Shown: positions 10,756 to 19,916, numbered from the stretch's first letter. The stretch is 29,739 nucleotides of DNA from Phoronis australis (GCA_002633005.1 NMRA01000018.1:847338-877076), one strand, 5' to 3'. Notes: generated by a model from the sequence alone, not told the origin. Numbers and translations: made by a program.

Positions 10756-10771
10756 ACCGTTCTCGTCGCCA
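10756..10771 (-). other. Gypsy primer binding site (tRNA-Ser type)
   Basis: Three bases inside the 5' LTR the minus strand reads TGGCGACGAGAACGG. The first ten bases, TGGCGACGAG, complement the 3' end of eukaryotic tRNA-Ser(GCU), recalled as ending ...CTCGTCGCCA. The match weakens after that. Confidence 0.7.
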
Positions 10772-10774
10772 AAA

Positions 10775-10887
10775 TGTCACGTTTGTTACCACATTTTACG
10801 GAGACATAAACAACGAGGTTTCTTTCTTAGACTGTATTGTCAGGAACTACTACCTACGGTGACATCTATCGGGCAACATACATAACA
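10775..10887 (-). repeat. Gypsy 5' LTR (113 bases)
   Basis: This is the partner of 6275-6393, beginning TGTCAC and ending ATAACA on the plus strand. It lacks the 6-base ATTAGT of the other copy. The target duplication AGGGG follows directly. Confidence 0.9.
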
Positions 10888-10984
10888 AGGGGGAAGGGAA
10901 ATTTGTATACACAACGATGTCTCTCAGTTCTATGTTCTTGAGATGAGACGGAATTAGTAGGACTAATAACAGAGATGAGGATGC

Positions 10985-11751
10985 CGTGACGGCTCGCCGG
11001 TTCCCCGCGTGCCGCTAGGTGGTAGCCAACAGGCAGGTAGCAGGCAGTAGCACGCGCTTTATCACTGGTTGATGCAACCTCGACAGTCATTGGTTAGCTT
11101 TACAACGAAGTGAGAAAATGGCGGACTATGGACGATTTTTAGCTTTGTCCGTGCAAGTGGCGTAGCAGCAACTATTTTGTTTCTGCAGTAGGCCTAATGT
11201 TTAATAGCCTCGTGCTCAGAAGCACATGTACAACAAAGACGCCGTCATCTGGTAGATTTTACCAGTGTGTTATTCATACTGTATCAATACAGCCTCCCGT
11301 TCAGTAACGCTAGGACCTCGCTAAAAAGCACGACTTCGCGTGAGATATTGCCGTGTATCTTAAATAAGAACACGTGACCTTGACTAGATTTTAGCTAGGT
11401 CCTAGCGTAGGTCCTAGCGTCTACTGAACGCACGCCAGGACAGTAAGCCTAACGTAAACAAAAGCCAGCGACATTAGGAAGATGCAATCCGGAAGGCGCA
11501 ACCACAATTTCCTGGTATTCACATTTCTTGAACATGAATTTTAAGCACCCGATTTGTTTGCACAACAGACCACATTTACACTTCCTCCATCAGTCATGTC
11601 GGTTTGTTTGGGTAAAGTGCTGCTTGTTGAGAAATCGACCAGCCAATCAGACACATCGGTGTAAAAAACAATCCCGAGGAAAATTAATTGTTCATACCAG
11701 GTTGCTGGCTACCACCCAGCGTCACGCAGGGAACCAGCGAGGTCGTGACGG
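10985..11751. mobile_element. MITE family A, copy 2, with target duplication and nested insertion
   Basis: The body is 10993-11743. The left end reads CTCGCCGGTTCCC...GCCGCTAGGTGGTAGCC and the right end is its inverse, ...GGCTACCACCCAGC...GGGAACCAGCGAG, giving inverted termini of about 35-40 bases. CGTGACGG flanks both sides (10985-10992 and 11744-11751). It aligns with copy 1 through most of its length. The extra length here is largely the nested element at 11298-11430. No protein is encoded, so mobilisation would need a transposase from elsewhere. Confidence 0.82.
11298..11430 (+). mobile_element. Small MITE family B nested inside MITE A
   Basis: A 133-base unit with inverted ends CGTTCAGTAACGCTAGGACC and GGTCCTAGCGTCTACTGAACG. 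It interrupts MITE A at the point where copy 1 has only a short ACAGGAGAG segment. A second TAGGTCCTAGCG lies just inside the right end. A relic of the same family is at about 1005-1105. The target duplication is not clear. Confidence 0.72.
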
Positions 11752-12488
11752 TTGCGCGCAAAAATGGGACTCATTTTGGATGTAATGTGGTCCAAAACGT
11801 TCTCCTCGTTACTTCTTGCCAAATTTTCAAATCAGGCGTGCTTAAATGAGTGATTACACCTTCTCGGTCAGAAATATTTAGTCGGAGATTTACTTAATGA
11901 AACTTTTTATCTAGCCATATTTTTCGTGCTAACGTTATTGTATTTTAAACAATTTGGAGTGGGAATATTGATGAATTATCAACCACGATACATTCATCAA
12001 ATCCATGTCAATGTCGCATCATTTCACATCGCGACTGAAAAGTTTAGGGTCGCTGCGCCTGAACCTCACCCACCGGAACCACGCACAGGCGGGTCGAAAT
12101 CAAATGTAATTAGCAGGCTACCCAGTCCCTGTCAGTCTTCACATAGTCAGTGAGCCCCATTCAGTCTTCTTAAATTTAGAACCGTTGGTCGCCGCAGCCA
12201 CTACCCGTGCCCCAATGATGCCCCTAATTGAGAATGAGTCGTTAATAAGATTCAAGTATCACGATTGACAGTGATTGGAACCGATCTCAACAATGAAATC
12301 AATGTATTAAGAATTAGTCAACTTTTTGCACAACCTTTTACACGGTTACTAAATGGACACAAATACAATAATCTATTGTTACGACTCATTAGCAGAAAAT
12401 CAGAGTAATGAACTGTTTGGATCAGTGGTTTGAGGTCTGGACTACTGTTTGAGAGAGACCCGAGTAAGAAAAGTAACTGTCGGAGTTA
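11752..12488. other. Spacer without recognisable gene
   Basis: No coding frame with family signature and no internal repeat partner was found. The 75-codon frame at 11926-12153 is proline- and histidine-rich in its second half with no known motif. Confidence 0.4.
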
Positions 12489-12590
12489 TGGTTCTGGAAT
12501 TGTGGACATTCGAAATTGTGAATTTTCGAAGGTGGCAAACCTTCGGAGTAGTGAAGCTTCGGAGTAGCGCACCTTCGGAATTTTGGCATC
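12489..12590. repeat. Degenerate 16-17 base minisatellite
   Basis: About six head-to-tail units follow a loose pattern nnnCTTCGGAATTGTG: CTGGAATTGTG, TTCGAAATTGTG, TTCGAAGGTGGC, CTTCGGAGTAGTG, CTTCGGAGTAGCG, CTTCGGAATTTTG. The shared TTCGRA core recurs every 16-17 bases. The array is old and diverged. Confidence 0.65.
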
Positions 12591-12599
12591 TAACCTTGG

Positions 12600-12860
12600 C
12601 AGTGTCAGATCTACGTTTTCAGTGAGGGGTGGGAGGTAGGATTCGCCTGAATCCGAGGCGCATAGCGCCGAGCGTAGGGAAGGTTGGAAGGGAGTTCCCC
12701 CTCCGGTGCAGATTTTGTTTTTAGAAGCTGATTTTGTCTTCCTGGTGACATTTTTTTTAATTTTACTTTTGATTCTGTCCCGCGGTGAGCGTTTGAACCC
12801 CGCCCCTCCCCGAACACCCCTCCGCAGACCCCATAATCTAGTGAGCAAATTAACCAAATT
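12600..12860 (-). repeat. GC-rich repeat related to 9898-10240
   Basis: Read on the minus strand it shares, in the same order, an A-rich segment, a G-run then C-run (GGGGGAACTCCC), a CGGCGCTATGCGCC block and an end resembling AGATCTGACACTGCC. The copy at 9898 has CGGTGCTATGCGC and TAGATCCGCCACTGG. Similarity is patchy, so this is a divergent copy. Overlapping 95-126 codon frames on both strands are by-products of its GC content. Confidence 0.5.
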
Positions 12861-13425
12861 ACTCTTCGCTGGCCCTGATCAGACGGTTGGTCTCTGCAGA
12901 ATGCGCACATTTGGCCAGGATTTGGATCAGCGATTTCAACAAATTCACATTCGTGTACAAATAAATAGAACGGTGGTAAAACCTTTAACATAAATAAAGA
13001 TTACAGTAATACTTCATAAATAACCACCTGGACCAGTCAAAATCCATCCCGCAATTCAACATTAGGTTACACACTCATTTCATGTCGAATATATGCCCCA
13101 CAAAATCTCTCGACTGCAGTCTATGAAAATGCAACCAACTTCTTTGAAAACTTGGAACAGGAACACTAGAGGGGTGTAAAGGTTGTTTTTATTCTTCAAT
13201 GTTAAATTTTTTGTAAGCGGAGATGTGGTTTTTTAAATTTACACCTTAAGTCCTAACATTTCTAAACTTAAGCCTTTCAAACGAACGTTTATGACGAAAA
13301 CAAAATTCTTCAACCAGTTTCGTAAAGTCCCATGCCACCTGTAGGGTACATAAAGAGCCAATCCCACTCCTAATGTAACAAAAGGGTCCAGTGCATAAAG
13401 GGTACTAAGTATTGCCCTTCTGAAA
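12861..13425. other. Spacer without recognisable gene
   Basis: AT-rich sequence with no coding frame longer than chance and no repeat partner that I could see. Confidence 0.4.
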
Positions 13426-13426
13426 T

Positions 13427-13510
13427 ATTACCGTATGCGCCCTAATAAGCGGCCAGGGTGCTTAGAAAAATCCGTTTCAGGAAGGGGGCGCTTATTATAG
13501 CCCAAAACTG
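13427..13510. repeat. Hairpin-type repeat with GCGCTTATTA arms
   Basis: GCGCCCTAATAAGCGGCC at about 13438-13455 is roughly the inverse of GGGGGCGCTTATTATAG at about 13484-13500, giving a short stem-loop. Such ACCGTATGCGCC...GCGCTTATT units are typical of dispersed MITE-like repeats. No second copy lies in the window. Confidence 0.4.
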
Positions 13511-13609
13511 GTTTAAACCCGGTCTCCGAAACAGATGAAATCGTAAGGTAGAATTCTTCAAAGTTACGCTCTGTGACACATCTGTAACCTATGAACAGAG
13601 TTTCTACAT

Positions 13610-13636
13610 TTTTTTTATTTATTTATTTATTATTGT
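13610..13636. repeat. Microsatellite (TTTA)n
   Basis: A run of T followed by several TTTA units. Confidence 0.75.
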
Positions 13637-14500
13637 GATATTTAAAATGAAGGTGGTCTCTTCAGTGATAGCACTGCTTTCCAAGAGGGCCCTCAAAACT
13701 GCAGTGCATTGCTATCAAACTTTGTTGTCAACTTACGAGCATTTTTCAGAAAATACAACTGCCAAAAATTGCCGTGAATCAGGTTTCAAGCTCCTCAGCT
13801 TGGTTTAACTATATATTAATAAACCATAAAAATGGTTCCAAGTGATCAGTGCAATGCCTGCGCACGTCTAATAAGTGTGTATCATGCAGCTCCTGATTTA
13901 AACAAAGATCTGTTTTTTAATTTTGGTCCGGTATAAATAACGCCACAGACCTGGAAATCCAGCGAAACACTTCTACCTTACAAATCTGACAATCCCTAGT
14001 CTCAGAAAATTTGAGCACCCGGCAAAAGATACTAATGATGAAATTCCGGTGATGATAATCACCCACTTTGTTTATTTACTTCACCTCAAATACTAGGTAA
14101 AATGAACCCCATTCGAGTAAGCATCATGTGGGTCCCAATGCCAACCCAATAAAGCTCAAGTTGCTGTCAAATCAGGATGGGCATAAATAAGGAAATTTAC
14201 TGTATCAACAGACTAGCCAAATAAGAATAAGATACAAAGTGTTGCTACAGTGCACACGTGCACGATATTTGGTCTTTTATTTTCCAGCCCTAAATGCATG
14301 AACCAATCAGATCACCAATGACGCAAAGTTTTCGAAAACAGCTCGATTTTTAGGGAGTCCTGTTTTACTGTTCTATTTATTTTCAAAACTTTGTGTTACA
14401 TTTAGTTTATTTTCTCTTCAACTCAATGAAGCCACCTAATATGAATGCATTCAACACAATTAATGCATTGTAAAAACCACACGTTATGTGCACGTGCTAT
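13637..14500. other. Spacer without recognisable gene
   Basis: No coding frame, RNA gene or repeat could be supported. CpG is already less frequent here than in 4-11 kb. Confidence 0.4.
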
Positions 14501-14532
14501 ATATATATATATATATACACGCACACACACGT
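14501..14532. repeat. Microsatellite (AT)n followed by (AC)n
   Basis: About ten AT/TA units pass into ACACGCACACACAC. Confidence 0.85.
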
Positions 14533-14955
14533 ACCCAACAGTAAATTTGTGCTAGATTACAGATCCTGTTCACTGAGAATACAAGTTGGTGGTCAGTTTA
14601 CTATAAAACTTTCGTCCTAATTAGGTCTACGCTTCGATTCAATTATGTCGCTGTTGTGGTCTACTGAGCGGTAGTTATTGTATAATAAACGGAAGTTGCT
14701 TTGAAATATTTTAATTAATAAGTTTCTTTATGCAGTGCAAATATTTGAGGTTGTGTTCAGTCATTTGACATAATGACAGTGTTTGCCTACAACTGGCTCT
14801 GAACAAGGCCATCTATGTCAAAAATCAATTAAACTTTGGCTTTGTCAGATGTTCTTAGTTTGAGGTGCTATTTTGGGATCTAAGGCATAACAGCAATCCA
14901 TTATTAATAATCATTTAATCCTCTCTTTTTGCGAATTCATGTCATCTTGCAGTGT

Positions 14956-15186
14956 GTATAGAGACTGACAGTCTATTCTGCCTCAGTTAGTGCTAGTCTT
15001 GATACTCTAGCAGCCCTACACAACTAACTAGTCTTGTAGTTGTTTATGTTGACTGACAGTCTAGGCATCTAACCTGTTAGTCCTACTTTTGATACTCTCT
15101 GCAAGGCTAACTGTGTAGTCTTGTGGTTGTATACAACAGTACATGCTGATAGTCAATATACCTTGCTAGTGGTAGTATGGATATTC
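14956..15186. repeat. 88-base minisatellite, about 2.6 units
   Basis: GACTGACAGTCTA starts units at about 14963 and 15051. TTGATACTCT follows at about 14999 and 15088. The units close with GTCTTGTAGTTGT (15031-15043) and GTCTTGTGGTTGT (15118-15130). A partial third unit with GCTGATAGTC, GCTAGT and GGATA follows. The period is 87-88 bases in the first two. The array is imperfect and noncoding. Confidence 0.75.
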
Positions 15187-15625
15187 CCAAATTGGTGGCT
15201 TGTATTAAGGTAAGTGGATACACAAAAAAATAATTTTGACTGTTTTTTATATTTTTATGTCATCCTAATCTTTAATTCTTGATGCACAGTATACTGAAGA
15301 AAAATAAAATCATTCTGAAAATCCAAGGTTGTTTTTAGCTATATTTGACCAGGTCTCAGTAAGTCATGTGGCTTGAGTGCTCTCCAGCTCAGTGACTGAA
15401 AACTGGGGCGGAGCTTATATACAAGGACACTAGCTCTAATCTAACCCTGTCAACAAACATTGCGTAACCGGACAACCGAGAGTGCTGTACCAGCTGATAT
15501 TGGTGTTGTAGCAAGACGAAGAATAAAATAATTCTATTTTTGACCATGTGAAAGTTGGTAGTGAAATGGTGAACTAGCTCCTGTTCCGAGCCTGAGCCTG
15601 AGCCTGTTTGTGTATCTGCAAAAAA
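15187..15625. other. Spacer upstream of the TTAA element, with a TATA-like motif
   Basis: No gene seen. Near 15405-15425 a GGGGCGGAGC box is followed by TTATATAC, which could be a core promoter on the plus strand, but without a recognisable downstream transcript this is only a possibility. Confidence 0.3.
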
Positions 15626-15629
15626 TTAA

Positions 15630-15644
15630 AGGAGAATGCCACCC
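15630..15644 (+). repeat. Left terminal inverted repeat of the TTAA element
   Basis: AGGAGAATGCCACCC directly after TTAA. It is matched with one mismatch by the inverse at 19902-19916. Similarity between the two ends stops soon after these 15 bases. Confidence 0.8.
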
Positions 15645-15793
15645 GATTTGATTAGTCCTTTTTACCGTCTTAATCGATCTCCATCCACATCGCCTCTCAT
15701 GCGGTCGACCTCACCTTGCCGAGAGGTGTCGTGTTGACCTGCGAGGAAGGGGAGAAGCGACGCAGCGACGTCAATGGTTCGTCTGAAAAGTGA

Positions 15794-16015
15794 ATGCCGC
15801 TATGTTGCGTGTATCGGTTCCCGCTTGTCCGAACTATGAAGCTGTGAAGAAAGCGGGTATATCGTTTTTTTCGACTTCCTCGAGAGCACGAAATGCTTAG
15901 GAAGTGGCTTGCAGTAGTGAAGAATGAAAGGTATGCTGTTAATAGCAAGTATGAGGTGGTGAAACATCTCCGTGTCTGCGGCCGGCATTTCGTCGACACC
16001 GATTTCTCTGACTAA
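15794..16015 (+). pseudogene. THAP zinc-binding domain (C2CH), frameshifted
   Basis: THAP domains bind DNA through one zinc held by C2CH and are used by several transposase families and host regulators. The frame starts with ATG at 15794 as MPLCC. The sequence SVPACPNYEAVKKAGIS, with the second cysteine, then lies in another frame (about 15815-15859). The first frame resumes with RFFRLPREHEMLRKWLAVV, followed by LRVCGRHFVDTDFSD and TAA. The pattern C-x-C, long spacer with F-x-x-P and an invariant-type W, then C-x2-H-F, is the THAP signature. Two compensating small indels, near 15810 and 15860, put about 16 codons out of phase and expose a stop. Only the domain is present; no transposase body follows in this frame. 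Lying 164 bases inside the left end, it is the expected N-terminus of the element's own transposase. Confidence 0.8.
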
Positions 16016-16315
16016 TTTCGGCTTACCAAAGAACTATCCATACGTTCCGTTGCCTATGCATGTTCACGGCGCCTCTCTAGTATTTCTTTCTTCATCTTTA
16101 TTTAGAAATACAAATACATTATTCAAATCATTGTTACTGTACAACCTTTACCCTGACGGCCCCCGACAAGTAGATTTTCATTTTCGTGGCCAATTCACAT
16201 AAATAATTACGAGCATATTATTGCTTTGGGTAACTATTATAGTCTTTTTGTGACTGGAGGTTTAGTTTCCAACTCAAGCTGGTTTATGTTCGTGCCAGTC
16301 CCGGCGGCCGCGACG

Positions 16316-16370
16316 TAGTCGGTGGGCCAGAATTTGTAGGGCCTCTAGAAAATGGTTTTTGTGAGTACTT
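16316..16370 (+). repeat. Internal inverted repeat, left copy
   Basis: TAGTCGGTGGGCCAG (16316-16330) and GTGAGTACTT (16361-16370) recur in the same order on the opposite strand at 19400-19356. The spacer is 30 bases here and 20 there. The right copy begins at the gap edge, so the repeat may continue into unsequenced bases. GTGAGT also fits a splice donor. Confidence 0.65.
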
Positions 16371-17054
16371 TAGGGAGCAATTTTATTTTGGTGTATTTTA
16401 ATTCATTTATTAGAGTGTTTTCAAAATCTAAAAAGTTCCCACATATAAAGTTGCACATTTTTGAGAAATTTGTGTTTGAAGTTACCTAATAATCACCAAA
16501 GAGCTTAGTAAACTTATATTTGTAAAAACAACAGTTTTGGTGACTTTTTTGTAAAACAAGTAATATGGTCGCATCAGTGCCATTGTATTGAACAATATTG
16601 CACTCACATTACATGTTTAACTATTGTAGATTAATTGTGAACAGTGAAAAATTTAAAAAATGTAAAGAGACACCTAGTGGCGAAAATGCAAACTAAGTCT
16701 GAATATTACTAGGAAGTTATTCTGGCATTGTCTGGCAACAAAAATAACACAAGACACTTGAGACAGGGAAAAATTTGTGCCTCAATGACTAAAACATTGA
16801 CTAATAGTGTAAAATACAGCTTGTTTGCATAATACACTAGAAATACGTTATAGTACAAAAACAATATAGTTGAATGATCTCTGTGAATGTGCACACAGAC
16901 CGTATGAAAATAATAGATTATCCTGAAAGCGTTTACCAAGCACCGCAGTATGAGACAAATACATGACAATGATCAAAGTATGTACTTTCTTTGACTTAAT
17001 AACAAATAAAATTAACTTTTTAATACAAAAAACGAAATAACAGGGTTAGAGGTC
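16371..17054. other. AT-rich noncoding part of the TTAA element
   Basis: No frame with recognisable features. The 86-codon minus frame at 16709-16969 is rich in hydrophobic residues through AT bias and has no family signature. Confidence 0.4.
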
Positions 17055-17057
17055 TAT

Positions 17058-17385
17058 TTAGGCTTGACTTTTCAAAGAACTATCCAATGTTATGCAGTCA
17101 GTGTTGCTGATGTTACTACAGTTGTCACAGCTGCACATTTCTAGACGGTTTGACCCAGCATTGCAGCACAAACTCATTTTCCCAGCACACATGTTCTTTT
17201 TGCACTTGCAGCGTTCATCGTTTAGTACTGTCAATGGAGATGCGGGTATTGCCATACATTTTAACTGCAAAGCTCCACTGCCAAGGAGCCAACTATGGTC
17301 GATTAGAGAGGGTACAGCACTGCACACTGGTGACTGGCCCTCAGGCAATGAAGGGTCAAACACTAAGTCCTTGTTTGGAGGCGGG
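17058..17385 (-). pseudogene. C-terminal fragment with CXC (Tesmin/TSO1-like) cysteine motif
   Basis: The minus frame ends in a cysteine cluster: CKCKKNMC, then LCCNAG, then MCSCDNCSN, giving C-x-C-x4-C-x6-C-C-x9-C-x-C-x2-C-x-N. This is close to the CXC/TCR zinc-binding, DNA-contacting motif. Upstream, about 60 residues (SLPEGQSPVCSAVPS...LQLKCMAIPASP) resemble the stretch preceding the CXC motif in a widespread set of uncharacterised metazoan proteins of probable transposon origin. The stop is at 17058-17060, 24 codons past the motif. There is no good ATG. A C/T-rich run before AAACAAG near 17375 could be a splice acceptor. The large central region expected between this and the fragment at 17525-17849 is missing, so this is probably a deletion remnant. 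Confidence 0.58.
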
Positions 17386-17524
17386 GAGGAATTGGGCAAA
17401 CGTTTGATTCAAAATATGTTATAATGGACTGTGTTAATTAGAGTCAGCAAGTGAATTATTGAACACTAGCCTCAATTCACTTTCGTATATCTTAGTCGGG
17501 TACAAACTACAATAGTGAGTAGCT

Positions 17525-17849
17525 TCAACAATATTTCTTAAGATTGCCTGTCCAAATAACTTCATGCACACCAGCTTTCTGAAGAACAGCTTCAAAGTCT
17601 TGCTTTAGTTTTGAAAGGCACATAACATTTTCATGTGTTAGAAGCTTTGATTCAATGAACTCCAGACAAAACTGTAGAAAAACATCTATGAAATCTGCGG
17701 ATTCGTCACTCTTCACAGTCGTTGTCTTTCTATTTTTATAGCATGATGATCTGTGGTATTTGGCTTCTAAGACACAAGGTCTTTATCTTTAAATTTCATT
17801 TGCGTATTCAGGGCTCTGGACTGAGCTGTTGCTTGCGATACAAGTCCAA
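17525..17849 (-). pseudogene. N-terminal fragment of the same CXC-type protein family, frameshifted
   Basis: Reading leftward after a good acceptor-like TTTTTTTCAG at 17850: GLVSQATAQSRALNTQMKFK in one frame. After a one-base loss near 17773 the next frame gives VLEAKYHRSSCYKNRKT, then SADFIDVFLQFCLEFIESKL, LSKLKQDFEAVLQKAGVHEV and a stop after NLKKYC. The EAKYHxxCY element followed by an acidic helix and an LxxLxxxxxxxLxxxGV segment matches, from memory, the N-terminal part of uncharacterised cnidarian, mollusc and vertebrate-fish proteins that end in a CXC motif. That fits the fragment just downstream at 17058-17385 on the same strand. Only 125 bases separate the two, where several hundred residues would be expected. 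Confidence 0.55.
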
Positions 17850-18508
17850 CTGAAAAAAACGAACTGTTAACACTAATTTAACATTCAACTATGAGTGAGT
17901 TGGCATGCAACTTTTTCAGATGGACTTATCAGGAACTGATCCACCACCAGCCTAACAAATTTACATGCCATCTGATCTGTCGCCTAAAAATGTTGATCGT
18001 CTAAAAATTAGATTAATTGATGCAACTGAAAATAAATCAGCTGATATACCAGTGCAGTGATTGATATATATATTTTTTAAATCAGATGGTCAATCGATTT
18101 ACACTTAAGGTAATCGACCTTTGACGAAAAGGACAGTGGCTTCCATTGTCCTAAAATTACGGCGACGATGGCCACTTAGGCTCTTTAATTTACATGTAAT
18201 TATCATTTCAGCTACCTAAGTAATTAATGTTTACAAAAAATTTACAAGAGGTTCCCCGTATCCCAGGACTATGGCAGGGGATGACGGCATGTGGTTTGCA
18301 ACCATCTACTCTACTTAACCTTCTCAAAAAATTTTTGACTTAAAGTGCTTTAAAATCACACCCACAGTATAACGCCATATGATTATCCCTGAGCGCAAGC
18401 AGTGTCGATGTGGCAACTGAACAATGGCGTGTTCGAAAAACAGGAGTATTTGTTTAAACTGGGAACAAATGAAAACATTAACGACTTCCTCAGAGGCATC
18501 TCTCTATG
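17850..18508. other. Noncoding or unresolved sequence up to the gap
   Basis: No certain gene. A plus frame starting at 18402 runs 35 codons into the gap (it includes WQLNNGVFEKQEYLFKLG), and an overlapping ATG frame starts at 18424. Both are open for too short a distance to judge. Confidence 0.35.
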
Positions 18509-19355
18509 NNNNNNNNNNNNNNNNNNNNNNNNNNNNNNNNNNNNNNNNNNNNNNNNNNNNNNNNNNNNNNNNNNNNNNNNNNNNNNNNNNNNNNNNNNNN
18601 NNNNNNNNNNNNNNNNNNNNNNNNNNNNNNNNNNNNNNNNNNNNNNNNNNNNNNNNNNNNNNNNNNNNNNNNNNNNNNNNNNNNNNNNNNNNNNNNNNNN
18701 NNNNNNNNNNNNNNNNNNNNNNNNNNNNNNNNNNNNNNNNNNNNNNNNNNNNNNNNNNNNNNNNNNNNNNNNNNNNNNNNNNNNNNNNNNNNNNNNNNNN
18801 NNNNNNNNNNNNNNNNNNNNNNNNNNNNNNNNNNNNNNNNNNNNNNNNNNNNNNNNNNNNNNNNNNNNNNNNNNNNNNNNNNNNNNNNNNNNNNNNNNNN
18901 NNNNNNNNNNNNNNNNNNNNNNNNNNNNNNNNNNNNNNNNNNNNNNNNNNNNNNNNNNNNNNNNNNNNNNNNNNNNNNNNNNNNNNNNNNNNNNNNNNNN
19001 NNNNNNNNNNNNNNNNNNNNNNNNNNNNNNNNNNNNNNNNNNNNNNNNNNNNNNNNNNNNNNNNNNNNNNNNNNNNNNNNNNNNNNNNNNNNNNNNNNNN
19101 NNNNNNNNNNNNNNNNNNNNNNNNNNNNNNNNNNNNNNNNNNNNNNNNNNNNNNNNNNNNNNNNNNNNNNNNNNNNNNNNNNNNNNNNNNNNNNNNNNNN
19201 NNNNNNNNNNNNNNNNNNNNNNNNNNNNNNNNNNNNNNNNNNNNNNNNNNNNNNNNNNNNNNNNNNNNNNNNNNNNNNNNNNNNNNNNNNNNNNNNNNNN
19301 NNNNNNNNNNNNNNNNNNNNNNNNNNNNNNNNNNNNNNNNNNNNNNNNNNNNNNN
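18509..19355. other. Assembly gap (847 N)
   Basis: Undetermined bases. The gap lies within the TTAA element and its right edge falls exactly at an inverted repeat, which may explain the failed assembly. Long open frames reported across it are artefacts of N. Confidence 1.
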
Positions 19356-19400
19356 AAGTACTCACAAGGATGAACGCTATGAGATCTGGCCCACCGACTA
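19356..19400 (-). repeat. Internal inverted repeat, right copy, abutting the gap
   Basis: On the minus strand it reads TAGTCGGTGGGCCAG, a 20-base spacer, then GTGAGTACTT ending at the first base after the gap. Partner: 16316-16370. Confidence 0.65.
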
Positions 19401-19901
19401 ACAGGTTCCGAGCCACTGGCCGGGATAACAAGCGTTTTGTGTGTTTAGAACTCAAAAAATCACAAGTATAAACAACACAGATCTAGATTCTCCTGTCTTC
19501 ATTTCACGTAAGAATACTTCGAATTTAATTCCGAACAGACCCCAAACTCCTGCTACGAACCTTGGTAAATTGGCCTGCCGAACTTTGTAGGTTACGGTGT
19601 GTCCAAATAATACATCGTAACAGCGAAATAAAACAACACGTTTTTATAAGAACTCGGTGTATTTTTAAGGGTTTTACGTCGAAGTTTAATGCTTTATGGA
19701 TGTTAAACGATGAATTCAAGCGATAAGCTGACACCATTAACCCGTGTTGTGAACTGCTGAACAGACTGCGTGTGAAACCAATTACGTCATTGGATAATTT
19801 CAACACCTCCGTCTGCCGTCAGGTGTCAGGTAACACAACCGAACCGGCCGTTATCGAGTAGTACTACTCGATCTAAATTGATACAAAATAGGTTGTTTTT
19901 T
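19401..19901. other. Right subterminal region of the TTAA element
   Basis: No coding frame with recognisable features. The 93-codon minus frame at 19525-19806 has no ATG near its start and no motif. Confidence 0.4.
19853..19872. other. Perfect 20-base palindrome near the right end of the TTAA element
   Basis: ATCGAGTAGTACTACTCGAT equals its own reverse complement. It sits 30 bases inside the right inverted repeat. A dyad of this size could be a protein binding site such as a subterminal transposase site, or form a cruciform. Confidence 0.8.
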
Positions 19902-19916
19902 GGGTGGCACTCTCCT
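19902..19916 (-). repeat. Right terminal inverted repeat of the TTAA element
   Basis: GGGTGGCACTCTCCT followed by TTAA (19917-19920); inverse of 15630-15644 with one mismatch. Confidence 0.8.

Larger units (their letters stand above)
6270..10892 (-). mobile_element. Gypsy-type LTR retrotransposon, complete ends, inactivated
   Basis: The element runs leftward from the 5' LTR (10775-10887) to the 3' LTR (6275-6393), 4613 bases in all. It is bounded on both sides by AGGGG (6270-6274 and 10888-10892), the 5-base duplication expected for Gypsy integration. In element order it holds LTR, primer binding site, a disturbed gag region, aspartic protease, reverse transcriptase, RNase H, integrase, polypurine tract and LTR. 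Protease-RT-RH-IN order is diagnostic of Gypsy (Metaviridae) rather than Copia. Damage includes a protease/RT frameshift, TGA at 8114-8116, TAG at 7598-7600, a frameshift in integrase, YxDD changed to SxDD, an insertion at about 9898, and a gag piece lying backwards inside integrase. It cannot produce a functional polyprotein. Confidence 0.93.

Noticed and set aside
18402-19471. Open frames of more than 320 codons around 18.4-19.5 kb
   Set aside because: They consist almost wholly of undetermined bases in the assembly gap.
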